NCBI RefSeq assembly: GCF_026625145.1
Contig: NZ_CP113088.1
Span: forward strand, 124,001 to 188,000
Length of the DNA: 64,000 nucleotides
Direction of reading: 5' to 3'
DNA from: Lacinutrix neustonica
Lineage (GTDB): Bacteria; Bacteroidota; Bacteroidia; Flavobacteriales; Flavobacteriaceae
Positions 20,324-30,466 of this stretch are shown in pieces. Every line of letters starts with the position of its first letter. Positions within the stretch are counted from its first letter, which is position 1. Position numbers and translations under genes: made by a program. The notes under the pieces are model-generated. The model saw nothing but the letters and a program-made list of their open reading frames with translations, had not been told where the DNA came from and did not search any database.

Positions 20324-21178
20324 TTAATTTCTTAAGTCGTGCATAACGAGTATGGGAACACTGGCGTGAAAATTTAATTCTTTTACCATAGGGTGCGTTA
20401 GTATGCTATCAAAAAAAGTATGTTTTTTATTAATAAAGGCGACCATGTCACTATTTCTACTTTCAACGAAAATATTCAAAGCGGTTTGAACAGCATAATT
20501 ATTTAAAGTATGAAAGGAGGTAGAAACGTCTTCAAAATAAGTCTCTAGCATTGTTTTGTGTTCCACCTGTATTTTATCTAATTTTTCATCGTTAGAAATA
20601 TGTAAAACCGCAATTGTCGCATGACATTTTTTTGCGATGTCCACTAAATAATTTAATTCACGTTGTTTAAAATGTGTTTTATAGCTTGTTGGGAACACAA
20701 TTTCTTTAGGAAGCCTATAGGTCGCTCTTTTCGGGACAACAATCACTGGACAATTACGCACTTTCTCCATAACATATAAGGAAACACTGCCAAAAGATGA
20801 TTTGTCTGAATTGGTTCTTCCTTTACACCCCATAACAACAAGTTCAATATCTTTTTCTTCAACGGTATTTTTAATCGCTTCTAAAGGATTATTAAAGGTT
20901 GAAATAGTACTGAAATGATGTTTCGGGTTATTAAAGGCCTGTAAAGTTATTTTGTCTAACACCTGAGCGAGACCCGTTTCAGATTTTTCTTTAGCTAATT
21001 CATAAAGTTCACTTCCAGGCTCCATATTTAAAAGGCTATCCATAATGTTACCAGTAGCACTAAAAACATTAAGTATAAAAAAATCGCAGGAATCCTCTTT
21101 ATATAATTCAATAGCATATAGCATGGCATGCCAGGCATTGTTGGAAAAATCTGTAGGGAGTAGTATCCTTCTTTTCAT
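20324..21178 (-). CDS. Tandem universal stress protein (UspA-like)
   Basis: A 284-residue protein with two Usp domains. The first starts KRRILLPTDFSNNAWHA and has the ATP-binding motif MGCKGRTNSDKSSFGS (Gly117, Gly120, Gly130, Ser131), so it likely binds ATP. The second domain (PKEIVFPTSYKTHF) lacks this motif. Universal stress proteins support survival under hypoxia and energy shortage. An FNR-type promoter (21204-21246) lies upstream. The gene is paralogous to the next upstream one and co-transcribed with the small 135-residue protein gene. Confidence 0.92.
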   Translation of the reverse strand: MKRRILLPTDFSNNAWHAMLYAIELYKEDSCDFFILNVFSATGNIMDSLLNMEPGSELYELAKEKSETGLAQVLDKITLQAFNNPKHHFSTISTFNNPLEAIKNTVEEKDIELVVMGCKGRTNSDKSSFGSVSLYVMEKVRNCPVIVVPKRATYRLPKEIVFPTSYKTHFKQRELNYLVDIAKKCHATIAVLHISNDEKLDKIQVEHKTMLETYFEDVSTSFHTLNNYAVQTALNIFVESRNSDMVAFINKKHTFFDSILTHPMVKELNFHASVPILVMHDLRN

Positions 21179-21203
21179 AATATAGTATATTTAGACAACG
21201 TAG

Positions 21204-21246
21204 TAAATTTAGCTGGAGTTCAAGTCTTTAGCAATGATATTTATCA
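21204..21246 (-). promoter_or_regulatory. FNR-type site and -7 box of usp (20324-21178)
   Basis: TGATATTTATCA (21235-21246) fits TGAT-N4-ATCA. TAAATTTA on the minus strand (21204-21211) is a 7/8 -7 box with its upstream edge 29.5 bases from the palindrome centre. The site starts 57 bases upstream of the ATG. Confidence 0.75.
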
Positions 21247-21248
21247 GC

Positions 21249-22079
21249 TTAGGCTGGAATCACTAAAAAAGGTACGATAGGTTGAAAACCAATGTTTTTT
21301 ACTACAGGTTCTTTTAATATTTTTTCTATAAAACTGTGTTTATAATTAACCATTACCAATAGGTTTATATTCAAATCTATAATGAATTCATTAATGGCAC
21401 TTGCTTTTTTAGTGTACTTAGGAAGCCAATGAAAACTATGCTCGTACTGTTTCAAATAGTCGTGTAACATCTCTTTGTTGTATTTTTGAACCGCTGTTAA
21501 ATGGTCCTCAGTATTGATATGTATAATTTTAATCTTAGAGTCATAAAGGGCGCTCACCGTTCTAAGAGGATCTAGTTCTATATGACTATAATAGCGATTA
21601 AAGCCAGTTGGGAAAGCTATTTCTTTAGGGATAGCAAAATCATACTCATCAGGAACTACTAATACAGGACAGTCTTTAATATTATTTATAATGTGTATGG
21701 TATTGCTGCCAAAAAATAGCTCTTTTGCTCCTGTAGCACCTTTTGTTCCCATGACCACGAGTTCAATATCATGTAAAAGGAGGGTGCTATTTATGGCTGT
21801 TTCCAGGTTTTTATCACTAGCAATTATTTCAAATTTATGGTTAGCATTGGCATTAGCAACTCTAGCCATTTTTTTTAAATCGGAAAGTTCTTGTAGGGCT
21901 TCGTCTCTCAAGGTCTCTATATATTTAGTGGTAATGTAAGACCTAGTCGCCGAAGCTTTAAATTTTGTAGAATTTAAAAAATAGAATGTACACGCTTCGT
22001 TGGCATAGAGTTTTAATGCATATACAGCGGCACTCCATGCATTGTCAGAAAAATCGGTTGGTAATAGTATGTTTGTCAT
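21249..22079 (-). CDS. Tandem universal stress protein (UspA-like)
   Basis: A 276-residue double-Usp protein. Domain 1 (TNILLPTDFSDNAWSA) carries MGTKGATGAKELFFGS (Gly111, Gly114, Gly124, Ser125), the ATP-binding pattern. Domain 2 begins PKEIAFPTGFNRYY and lacks it. It is a paralogue of the adjacent usp gene but has its own FNR-type promoter (22104-22146). It is divergent from the ccoI-like gene, with two FNR-type sites between them. Confidence 0.92.
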   Translation of the reverse strand: MTNILLPTDFSDNAWSAAVYALKLYANEACTFYFLNSTKFKASATRSYITTKYIETLRDEALQELSDLKKMARVANANANHKFEIIASDKNLETAINSTLLLHDIELVVMGTKGATGAKELFFGSNTIHIINNIKDCPVLVVPDEYDFAIPKEIAFPTGFNRYYSHIELDPLRTVSALYDSKIKIIHINTEDHLTAVQKYNKEMLHDYLKQYEHSFHWLPKYTKKASAINEFIIDLNINLLVMVNYKHSFIEKILKEPVVKNIGFQPIVPFLVIPA

Positions 22080-22103
22080 TACAGTTATTTTTAATTGATA
22101 GTA

Positions 22104-22146
22104 TAAAATTAACAGTGATTACCGCTTTTAACTATGATATTTATCA
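22104..22146 (-). promoter_or_regulatory. FNR-type site and -7 box of usp (21249-22079)
   Basis: TGATATTTATCA (22135-22146) fits TGAT-N4-ATCA. TAATTTTA on the minus strand (22104-22111) is a 7/8 -7 box, again 29.5 bases from the palindrome centre. The site starts 56 bases upstream of the ATG. Confidence 0.75.
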
Positions 22147-22174
22147 GTATTTAGAAATGGTAATGGTGCGAAAC

Positions 22175-22217
22175 TGATAAATATCATATTATAAAATTGG
22201 GCAATAGAATAGGTTTG
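22175..22217 (+). promoter_or_regulatory. FNR-type site and -7 box of the ccoI-like gene
   Basis: TGATAAATATCA (22175-22186) and the exact -7 box TAGGTTTG (22210-22217), with 29.5 bases from the palindrome centre to the box. This is class II geometry near -41. The gene starts at 22243. Confidence 0.8.
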
Positions 22218-22242
22218 TTCCAGGTATAAAAGAGCAAATTTT

Positions 22243-24616
22243 ATGAAGCAAACTAAATGCTTTCATTGTGGTGACCCGTGTAACCAAGAGACTATTGTAG
22301 TCGAGGATAAATCATTTTGTTGTAAGGGTTGTAAAACAGTTTTCGAGATTTTTTCTGAAAGTAATCTCACTTGTTATTACGATTTACAAGCAGCTCCTGG
22401 TGCGACTCCGAATGAAATAGAAGGGAAGTATGATTTTTTGGATCAGCAAAATATTATAGATAAACTGCTAGAGTTTAACGAAGATAATACTCAAATAGTA
22501 ACCCTTTACATCCCTCATATTCATTGTAGTTCTTGTATCCGGATTCTTGAAAACTTACATAAACTACAAGCTGAAATCTCATCCTCTCAAGTTAATTTTG
22601 GAAAGAAAACCGTTCATATTACCTTCAATTCAAAAAACTACTCCCTTAAAGAAGTCGTCCTTTTATTAAGTGCTATTGGTTATGAGCCCTATATCAGTTT
22701 AGACGATTTTTCGGCAGGTAAAAAACAGATCAATAGAAGTTTAATCTATAAATTAGGGATTGCTGGTTTCGCTTTTGGGAATGTGATGTTTCTCTCTTTT
22801 CCGGAGTATTTTCAAGTTAATGGATTTTGGATAGAACACTATAAACCGTTGTTCAGACTATTAATGTTAGCCTTTTCTTTACCCGTGGTTTTTTACGCGG
22901 CACAGGACTATTTTGTTTCTGCCTACAAAGGATTACGCTCAAAAGTGTTAAATATAGATGTCCCTATAGCATTAGGAATTAGTGTGTTGTTTTTAAGGAG
23001 TACTGTCGATGTTTTTTTTGATTTGGGTTCTGGTTTTTTTGATAGTCTAACAGGACTGGTTTTTTTTCTATTACTTGGCAAATTCTTTCAGCAGAAAACT
23101 TATGAATTCCTCTCTTTTGAACGGGATTACAGGTCTTATTTTCCAATGGCAGTCACCCAAATTTCAAGTGACGGGGTAGAAAAACCTATTCAAGTATATG
23201 ACATTAAAACAGGTGATCGTTTATTAATTAGAAATGGAGAACTGATTCCTGTTGATGGGGTTTTAATCCATGGCAAAGCAAGAATAGATTATAGTTTTGT
23301 AACAGGAGAATCTAAAAACATAAGTAGAAATTACGGTGATAAGCTCTATGCTGGAGGAAAACAAACGGCTGGAATCATTGAAATGGAGGTTTTAAAAACG
23401 GTGGAGCAGAGTTATTTAACGCAATTGTGGGGGCATCCTATTTTTAATAAAAACAGAACCACCGCATTTACCTCAATCACCAACGCGATTAGTAAACGGT
23501 TTACCATTTTTGTTTTATCTGTTGCTTTTATAGCCACTGTGTTTTGGTTGTGGTTTGATGCCTCAAAAGCGTTAAATGTCTTTACCGCAGTACTTATCAT
23601 CGCCTGTCCGTGTGCTATCGCATTAGCAGCACCCTTTACATTTGGGAATGTGTTGCGCCGCTTTGGAAAAACAAAATTCTATCTCAAAAACGCAACCGTT
23701 ATTGAGGAATTAGCCACCATAAATACCATTATTTTCGATAAAACAGGGACGATTACCTCTAATAAAAATAGTACAGCAACTTATGAAGGCCAACAACTAT
23801 CAAAAGAGGAAGAAGATCTTTTAACAAATACGCTAAGGGCTTCCAATCATCCTTTAAGTCGTACCCTTTATTCTATTCTAAAGCGAAACAATATTTTTAC
23901 GCTAGACCATTTTAGAGAGCATTTAGGTAAAGGAATAGAAGGTGAAATAAACCAAAAAACGATTAAAATTGGTTCTGCTAATTTTGTGGGTGCTACAGAA
24001 TCTGCTGTTTTAAATACTTCGGTACATGTTAGTACCAATAATACGTATAAAGGGAAATTTACTTTTTATAATAGTTACAGAAAAGGGGTGTCTAAACTGT
24101 TTAATCTGCTTAAAAGAGATTATGATTTAGTTATTCTATCAGGAGATAATGAAGGCGAGTTAGAAAATTTAAAGAAGTTGTTACCGGCAAAGACCAAATT
24201 ACTATTCAATCAAAAACCGAGAAGACAAACTAGAATACATTAAATACCATCAAACAGAAGGGGCGAAAATTTTAATGATAGGCGATGGGCTAAATGATGC
24301 AGGTGCGCTGGCTCAAAGTGATGTTGGGATTGCTGTATCAGAAAATATAAATGTTTTTTCGCCTGCTTGCGATGCTATTTTGGAGGCTTCAAAATTTAGA
24401 CAATTAGGGAATTACCTAAAGGCTTCAAAACAAGCCGTTACCATTGTTAAATGGAGTTTTGGACTCTCATTTGTTTATAACATTATTGGATTGTATTTCG
24501 CAGTAACAGGCCAGTTATCCCCAGTAATAGCGGCAATACTCATGCCATTGAGTTCAATAAGCGTTGTGAGTTTTACTACGGTAGCCACGAATGTAATAGG
24601 ACGAAAACTTAAGTGA
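22243..24616 (+). CDS. ccoI: Copper-type P1B ATPase for cbb3 oxidase assembly (CcoI/FixI)
   Basis: A metal-pumping ATPase of about 790 residues that exports copper towards cbb3 oxidase assembly. The N-terminus has a Cys-rich metal site (CFHCGDPC, FCCKGCKTVF) and an HMA-like domain (IHCSSCIRIL). Membrane helices follow, then TGES, the ion-binding ACPCAIALAAP (about residue 455), DKTGT (about 499), the SNHPLS motif and GDGLNDAGALAQSDVG. The frame breaks at 24227-24231 (CCGAG); CCGG gives NQKPEDKLEYIKY. The gene opens the cco gene set, and the FNR-type promoter at 22175 supports low-oxygen induction. Close to family length. Confidence 0.92.
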
Positions 24617-24632
24617 TAAAATAAGACAAGCA

Positions 24633-24675
24633 TGATATATATCATGTTTTAAAAAAGCGGGTAAAACTACTTTTG
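24633..24675 (+). promoter_or_regulatory. FNR-type site and -7 box of ccoS and the cco operon
   Basis: TGATATATATCA (24633-24644) and the exact -7 box TACTTTTG (24668-24675), with 29.5 bases from palindrome centre to box. It lies just after ccoI and 21 bases before ccoS, giving the oxidase genes their own promoter. Confidence 0.8.
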
Positions 24676-24695
24676 ACCCATAACTTCTAATAGGT

Positions 24696-24881
24696 ATGAG
24701 TGTTATATATATATTATTAACGATAAGTATTATTATCGCCATAGTGTTCTTTTTCGCCTTTATCATGGCCGTAAAAAATGGACAATATGATGATAGTTAC
24801 ACGCCTTCTGTTAGAATGCTTTTTGATGATGAACTTGTTAAAGAGACCCCTAAAAAAGCGGATTCAACTAAAAAAGACTAA
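24696..24881 (+). CDS. ccoS: cbb3 oxidase maturation protein CcoS
   Basis: A 61-residue protein with one membrane helix (residues about 2-24: VIYILLTISIIIAIVFFFAF) and a charged tail. Size, location between ccoI and ccoN, and the sequence after the helix fit CcoS, needed for cofactor insertion in cbb3 oxidase. It follows its own FNR-type promoter and precedes ccoNO by 11 bases. Confidence 0.88.
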   Translation: MSVIYILLTISIIIAIVFFFAFIMAVKNGQYDDSYTPSVRMLFDDELVKETPKKADSTKKD

Positions 24882-24892
24882 TTATAAATACA

Positions 24893-27086
24893 ATGGAAGT
24901 ACAACAGTTTTATTACGATAACAAAATCGTTAAAAAATTCATTTATGCTACAATGCTTTGGGGTGTAGTAGGTATGCTAGTAGGGTTACTATTGGCATTC
25001 TTATTTCTCTTTCCAAATCTAACAGATGGCATCTCATGGTTAAGCTTTGGTCGTTTAAGACCACTACATACCAACGCCGTTATTTTTGCCTTTGTAGGTA
25101 ATGCTATTTTTGCTGGGGTTTATTATTCTAGCCAAAGATTACTTAAGGCACGAATGTTTAGTGATGTTTTAAGTAAAATTAATTTTTGGGGCTGGCAATT
25201 AATCATCGTAGGTGCTGCGATTACTCTACCTTTAGGGTATACAAGTTCTAAAGAGTATGCAGAACTAGAATGGCCATTTGATATTGCTATTGCTGTAATG
25301 CGGGTAGTTTTTGGATGGAATTTAATTGGTACTATTTTTAAAAGAAGACAGCGTCACTTATATGTTGCGATCTGGTTCTATATTGCCACATTTGTTACGG
25401 TCGCCGTACTTCATATCTTTAACAGTTTAGAAGTGCCTGTTAGTGCTTTTAAAAGTTATTCTGTTTATGCAGGCGTGCAAGATGCTTTGGTGCAATGGTG
25501 GTATGGCCACAATGCGGTTGCTTTCTTTTTAACCACACCGTTTTTAGGGTTGATGTATTATTTTATCCCCAAAGCAGCGAACAGACCTATTTATTCATAT
25601 CGACTATCTATCGTTCACTTCGGTCCCTAATATTTATATATATCTGGGCTGGACCACACCACTTACTTTATACAGCACTCCCGAATGGGCGCAGAATTTA
25701 GGTGTTGCTTTTTCTATAATGCTATTAATGCCCTCTTGGGGGGAATGATAAACGGACTACTTACCCTTCGTGGCGCTTGGGATAAAGTAAGAGTAGACCC
25801 CGTTTTAAAATTTATGGTGGTCGCTATTACGGGTTATGGTATGGCAACGTTTGAAGGCCCAATGCTATCTTTAAAAAATGTGAATGCCATTGCACATTAT
25901 ACCGATTGGATTATTGCACATGTTCACGTGGGCGCCTTAGCTTGGAATGGGTTTTTAACCTTCGGAATGATCTATTGGTTAGTCCCAAGATTATTTAAAA
26001 CAAAATTATATTCTCTTGGATTAGCAAACCTCCACTTTTGGATTGGTACCTTAGGGATCATCATGTATGCGTTACCCATGTATGTGGCTGGTTTTACACA
26101 AGCAAGTATGTGGAAACAATTTAATCCGAGATGGCACTTTGGTCTATGGAAACTTTTTAGAAACGGTTTCTGAAATTATGCCAATGTATTGGATGCGAGC
26201 AATAGGAGGCACATTGTTTCTTATCGGGATGTTGGTTTTATGTTATAATATCATTATAACCATTATAAAATCTAATGTTAAAGTGAGTGATGAATTAGCT
26301 GAAGCTCCAGCACTTCAAAACGTATCTAAAAAGCGTGTAGCGGGTGAAGGCTGGCACACCTGGTTAGAACGTAAGCCTGTTAAATTAACCATTTTTGCTA
26401 CAATAGCTATTCTCATTGGGGGTGTCATTCAAATTATTCCTACCCTCATGATAGATTCTAATATTCCAACTATAAGTAGCGTTAAGCCTTATACGCCTTT
26501 AGAGTTAGAAGGTAGAGACATCTATATTAGAGAAAGTTGTGTAAGCTGTCACTCGCAAATGATACGACCGTTTAGAAGTGAGGTCGAACGTTATGGAGAA
26601 TATTCGAAAGCAGGAGAATATGTTTACGATCACCCTTTTCTATGGGGAAGTAAACGCACAGGACCAGATTTACATCGTATCGGTGGAAAGTATTCAGATA
26701 ACTGGCATTTAAATCACATGTACGATCCACAGAGTACATCCAGTGGTTCTATTATGCCTGCCTATCAATGGATAGTAAGAGATGCGTTAGACAAATCGCT
26801 CACAGAAACAAAAATGAAAGCGATGGTGTCTCTTGGAGTGCCTTATACCGAAGCGGAAATAGAAAATGCACAACAGCATATGTTAGAACAAGGCATTGAG
26901 ATAGAAAAAAATTTATATTCAGATCCCGATTTTGCTAAAACCTATGAAGCCGATAAAAAGAGTAGTGGCGACGAATTCGTCGAAATGCGAAACCGTGAAA
27001 TTGTAGCCCTTATTGCTTATTTACAGCGATTAGGAACAGACATTAAAGTCGATGATTTACAAGAACAAGTAGGAACTCAAAACTAA
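24893..27086 (+). CDS. ccoNO: Fused cbb3 oxidase subunits I and II (CcoN-CcoO)
   Basis: The catalytic haem-copper subunit joined to the cytochrome c subunit, about 730 residues, as is usual in Bacteroidota. The CcoN part has RPLHTNAVIFAF (haem His), WWYGHNAVAFF (CuB His), WAGPHHLLYTALP (CuB His pair) and IIAHVHVGALAW (two haem His). The CcoO part has CVSCHSQMIRPFRSEVERYG (haem c). It reduces O2 to water and pumps protons at low O2. Breaks at 25619-25623 (TTCGG), 25681-25685 (CCGAA) and 26126-26130 (CCGAG) all become in-frame with CCGG. It cannot be dead if the cluster is used, so sequencing error is likely. Confidence 0.92.
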
Positions 27087-27092
27087 AAAACG

Positions 27093-27278
27093 ATGTTAAA
27101 ATTTGTAAAAAACTATATGGATAGTATTCCTGGAATTGAAATTTATCCTTTAATCTCATTACTTATTTTCTTTACTTTTTTTGCTGGTCTGTTTTGGTGG
27201 GTTATCACTGCTAAAAAAGAGTATTTAAATAAAGTAAGTAACCTCCCATTAGATAACCAAAACGATACAGAGCTATGA
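27093..27278 (+). CDS. ccoQ: cbb3 oxidase subunit IV-like CcoQ
   Basis: A 61-residue protein with one membrane helix (about residues 19-41, LISLLIFFTFFAGLFWWVI) and a polar tail. Position between ccoNO and ccoP, size and topology fit CcoQ, which stabilises the oxidase. The spacing of six bases after ccoNO supports co-transcription. Confidence 0.8.
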   Translation: MLKFVKNYMDSIPGIEIYPLISLLIFFTFFAGLFWWVITAKKEYLNKVSNLPLDNQNDTEL

Positions 27279-27363
27279 AACCGATTTATAACAATTTAAA
27301 TGGCTGCACCATGAACAGTAGAGGTGTTCTTTGTTCGTTAAAAACCTTTTAAAATACCATCAA

Positions 27364-28317
27364 ATGAAAAATTTTATACCCTCTTGGTTAAGAGTCCTTG
27401 TCTTATTTTTTGCGGTCTTCGGACTTATTGAGTATTTCGTTGATTCCGGAAATGAACCCGCCTTTTTAAAGTACCCACTAATAATGTTGTATTTATTACT
27501 GGTATTATTGTTCCTTATAGGTGTTGAAGCCATAGTCGCTGCTCTTGAAAATATTTTGTTTAAAAGTTTGACTGAAACTCAGAAACAAAGTTATTTGGCA
27601 AAGCAAACCCAGCCATTGAAAATTGTGGTTTGGACACAAACGACTTATAAAAAATTATTAGGATCAAAACCATTAGAAGAAGAGCACGAAATTATTTTAG
27701 ATCATAATTACGATGGTATAAAAGAGCTAGATAACGATCTGCCGCCTTGGTGGTTGTATGGGTTTTATGCTTCTATTATTTTCGGGTTGGTCTATATGGT
27801 AAGGTACCATGTTTTTAATGGTGATGATCAATATACCGAATTAAAAACAGAATATGCAGAGGCAGAAATAGCCATTGAAGAATATAAGAAAACAGCTAAA
27901 AATTTAGTCGATTTTAAAACAGTAACCGTATTAACGGATGCATCCGATATCAATAGTGGTAAAGCGATTTTTACCGAGAACTGTATTCCATGTCATATGG
28001 CAGATGGGGGTGGAGGTATTGGACCTAATCTAACCGATAAGTATTGGATTCTTGGAGGCGGCATTAAAAATGTGTTTAAAACGATTTCTGAAGGTGGGCG
28101 TTACGGAAAAGGAATGATTGCCTGGAAACAAAATTTAAAACCAGCAGAGATGGCTCAGGTGGCGAGTTATGTACTCACTTTAGAAGGCACAACACCAGCC
28201 AATCCAAAAGAAGCCGAAGGCGCTGTTTGGACCAGTGAGAAAGCACCAATGGAAACGATTCCAACGGAAGCCATAGAAGTAAAAACAGATTCAGTAATAC
28301 TTATTGAAAGCGATTAA
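27364..28317 (+). CDS. ccoP: cbb3 oxidase subunit III, monohaem cytochrome c (CcoP)
   Basis: A 317-residue protein. Two membrane helices near residues 10-25 and 35-60 are followed by a third near 140-155 after the typical DHNYDGIKELDNDLPPWW motif. One cytochrome c domain carries CIPCH; only a single CxxCH is present, whereas proteobacterial CcoP has two. It passes electrons to CcoNO. I chose ATG 27364 (MKNFIPSWLRV) rather than an upstream start in a region that looks non-coding. An ~85-base gap separates it from ccoQ. Confidence 0.9.
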   Translation: MKNFIPSWLRVLVLFFAVFGLIEYFVDSGNEPAFLKYPLIMLYLLLVLLFLIGVEAIVAALENILFKSLTETQKQSYLAKQTQPLKIVVWTQTTYKKLLGSKPLEEEHEIILDHNYDGIKELDNDLPPWWLYGFYASIIFGLVYMVRYHVFNGDDQYTELKTEYAEAEIAIEEYKKTAKNLVDFKTVTVLTDASDINSGKAIFTENCIPCHMADGGGGIGPNLTDKYWILGGGIKNVFKTISEGGRYGKGMIAWKQNLKPAEMAQVASYVLTLEGTTPANPKEAEGAVWTSEKAPMETIPTEAIEVKTDSVILIESD

Positions 28318-28337
28318 GCCTTAGAAAAACAAACTTG

Positions 28338-29765
28338 ATGATGGAAACACCCGAAAACGAAGTGTTTAGAGACTCTATTGGAACAATAAATGAAGATGGA
28401 AAACGCGCCTGGGTATTCCCTAAAATTCCAAGTGGTAAATTCTACAAATATCGTAAAATAGTTAGTTATATTTTATTAGTGTTTTTAGTGGCCGCTCCCT
28501 TTGTAAAAATCAACGGGAATCAATTTTTAATGTTCAATGTTTTAGAAAGACGCTTTAATATTTTCGGATTTCCTTTTTGGCCTCAAGATTTCCATTTGTT
28601 TGTTATTTCAATGCTTATTGGCGTCATATTTGTCGCGTTGTTCACCGTCGCTTTTGGACGTATTTTTTGTGGATGGATCTGTCCACAAACTATTTTTATG
28701 GAAATGGTCTTCCGCAGAATAGAATTTTGGATTGATGGCGATAGAAACAAACAACGTAAGTTAGATAAACAAAAATGGGATGCCGAAAAGATTAGAAAAC
28801 GCCTGTTAAAATGGTCTATTTTCTTAATCATTTCATTTTTAATAGCGAATGTGTTTTTGGCCTATTTAATAGGTAGCGATACGTTAATTCGCTACATCAT
28901 AGAGGGCCCTTTTAAACATCTAAGTACGCTCTTTTCTCTCATTATATTTACGGCGGTTTTCTATTTTGTATTTGCATGGTTTAGAGAACAAGTCTGTATT
29001 ATTGCTTGTCCTTACGGGAGGTTACAAGGCGTGTTGTTGGATAACAAATCTATTGTTGTCGCGTATGACCATAAGCGGGGTGAAGCAGAAAATGGTAGAA
29101 AAACGTTTCGGAAAAATGAAGATAGGGAGGCATTAGGTTTTGGTGATTGTATTGATTGTTTTCAGTGTGTGCATGTGTGTCCAACAGGGATAGACATAAG
29201 AAACGGAACACAATTAGAGTGTGTTAATTGTACCGCGTGTATTGATGAATGTGATCACATTATGGAGAGCATTAATTTACCAAAGGGATTAATACGTTAC
29301 GCTAGCGAAGATAATATTGAAAAGAAAGAAAAGTTTAAACTTACGCCGAGACTTAAAGGCTATATCGCGGTATTAACAATTCTAACGGGTGTTTTTATTG
29401 GCATGTTAACCTTAAGAAATGATGTTGAAGCACGGGTATTAAGATTACCTGGGGAATTATATCAACATAAAGAAGGCAACATCATTAGTAATGTCTTTAC
29501 CTACAAGTTGGTTAATAAAACCAATGATGCTATTGACAATGTGAGTTTTAAGTTAAGAAAATACAAAGGGACTATAAAATTAGTTTCTACAAAAGATGAT
29601 TTTAGTGTGCCCAAGCAAGGCATTGCTGAAGGGACGCTATTTATAGAGATTGATAAAAGCGAACTAAAAGGAGATAAAAATAAATTAATGATTGAAGTAC
29701 ACAGTCATGATAAAATAATTGAAACAACTACCGTTCGCTTTTTAGGACCTAGAAGTTATAAATAA
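28338..29765 (+). CDS. ccoG: cbb3 oxidase accessory protein CcoG (FixG/RdxA)
   Basis: A 475-residue membrane iron-sulphur protein. It has membrane helices near residues 40-65, 85-110, 160-180 and 200-220, FCGWICPQTIFMEMV, a two-cluster ferredoxin motif (CIDCFQCVHVCPTG and CVNCTACIDECD) and a C-terminal Ig-like FixG domain after another helix. CcoG reduces copper for oxidase assembly. ATG 28338 was preferred over TTG 28335. It sits directly after ccoP. Confidence 0.92.
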   Translation: MMETPENEVFRDSIGTINEDGKRAWVFPKIPSGKFYKYRKIVSYILLVFLVAAPFVKINGNQFLMFNVLERRFNIFGFPFWPQDFHLFVISMLIGVIFVALFTVAFGRIFCGWICPQTIFMEMVFRRIEFWIDGDRNKQRKLDKQKWDAEKIRKRLLKWSIFLIISFLIANVFLAYLIGSDTLIRYIIEGPFKHLSTLFSLIIFTAVFYFVFAWFREQVCIIACPYGRLQGVLLDNKSIVVAYDHKRGEAENGRKTFRKNEDREALGFGDCIDCFQCVHVCPTGIDIRNGTQLECVNCTACIDECDHIMESINLPKGLIRYASEDNIEKKEKFKLTPRLKGYIAVLTILTGVFIGMLTLRNDVEARVLRLPGELYQHKEGNIISNVFTYKLVNKTNDAIDNVSFKLRKYKGTIKLVSTKDDFSVPKQGIAEGTLFIEIDKSELKGDKNKLMIEVHSHDKIIETTTVRFLGPRSYK

Positions 29766-29860
29766 GTTGAAAATAGTTAAGAATGTAGTTTTGAAACCTC
29801 GAGCGCCGTTGCTTATTGTAATACATATGAGGCTATATAAGAAGCCTTATAAAATTAATT

Positions 29861-29884
29861 TGTCAGGTTGAGCTTGTCGAAACC
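29861..29884. repeat. Dispersed intergenic motif (TTGAGCTTGTCGAAAC type)
   Basis: The stretch contains TTGAGCTTGTCGAAAC, a motif I recognise as often repeated between genes in flavobacterial and other genomes. It lies in the 254-base gap between ccoG and ccoH. Nearby, AGGCT/AGCCT (29829-29847) could form a weak hairpin ending the ccoG message. Confidence 0.45.
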
Positions 29885-29982
29885 AGTGTTGCCTGTTAGT
29901 AGATTAGAATGTTTCAGCAGGCTCAAAATAACAATGAACTCGTCTTTTTAGACAATTTTAATAGAAAATAATAGTAATAAGA

Positions 29983-30000
29983 TTTCCACTATTGTGGAAA
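29983..30000. repeat. Short palindromic repeat TTTCCAC-N4-GTGGAAA, copy 1
   Basis: A seven-base perfect inverted repeat around TATT, preceded by AATAAGA. The same layout occurs at 56739-56756 with loop CTTC. Both copies lie 16-19 bases before a start codon. Confidence 0.65.
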
Positions 30001-30019
30001 CTACAAAACAAATGTTGTG

Positions 30020-30466
30020 ATGAAAATTAATTGGGGAACAGGTATCGTTATAGCCTTCGTATTATTTATAAGTTTTATCATGTATTTTGTTATAAACATG
30101 AATATAAATAAAAAGTACGATCATGATTTAGTAGCAGAAGATTATTATGAACAAGAGTTGGACTATCAAAATGCTATTAATAAAGAGGAAAATGCTAAAA
30201 ATTTATTTAAAAATTTAAGCTTAGAACAAACAGAAAAAGGGGTGATCATCCACTTCCCTGAGGCCTTGGAATTATCAGAAATTTCCGGAAAAGTGTTCCT
30301 ATATAGACCATCTAATAAACAATTTGACTTTGAAATTCTTATTTCATTGTCAGACTACCATTTGCTCATACCTGACAAACGTTTATTAGATGGTCGTTGG
30401 AACATTAAAATCGATTGGAATCACAAAGGGCAAGACTATTTATATAAGAGCCAAATTAACTATTAA
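30020..30466 (+). CDS. ccoH: FixH/CcoH-family protein
   Basis: A 148-residue protein with one N-terminal membrane helix (residues about 6-28) and a periplasmic domain containing DLVAEDYYEQELDYQNAI, the conserved FixH signature. It assists cbb3 oxidase assembly. I start it at ATG 30020 rather than the GTG just upstream. It directly abuts the next gene (stop 30466, start 30467). Confidence 0.88.
   Translation: MKINWGTGIVIAFVLFISFIMYFVINMNINKKYDHDLVAEDYYEQELDYQNAINKEENAKNLFKNLSLEQTEKGVIIHFPEALELSEISGKVFLYRPSNKQFDFEILISLSDYHLLIPDKRLLDGRWNIKIDWNHKGQDYLYKSQINY

Noticed and set aside
25495-25701. Extra small protein inside the oxidase gene
   Set aside because: It is the middle piece of CcoNO in another frame between two CCGG breaks.
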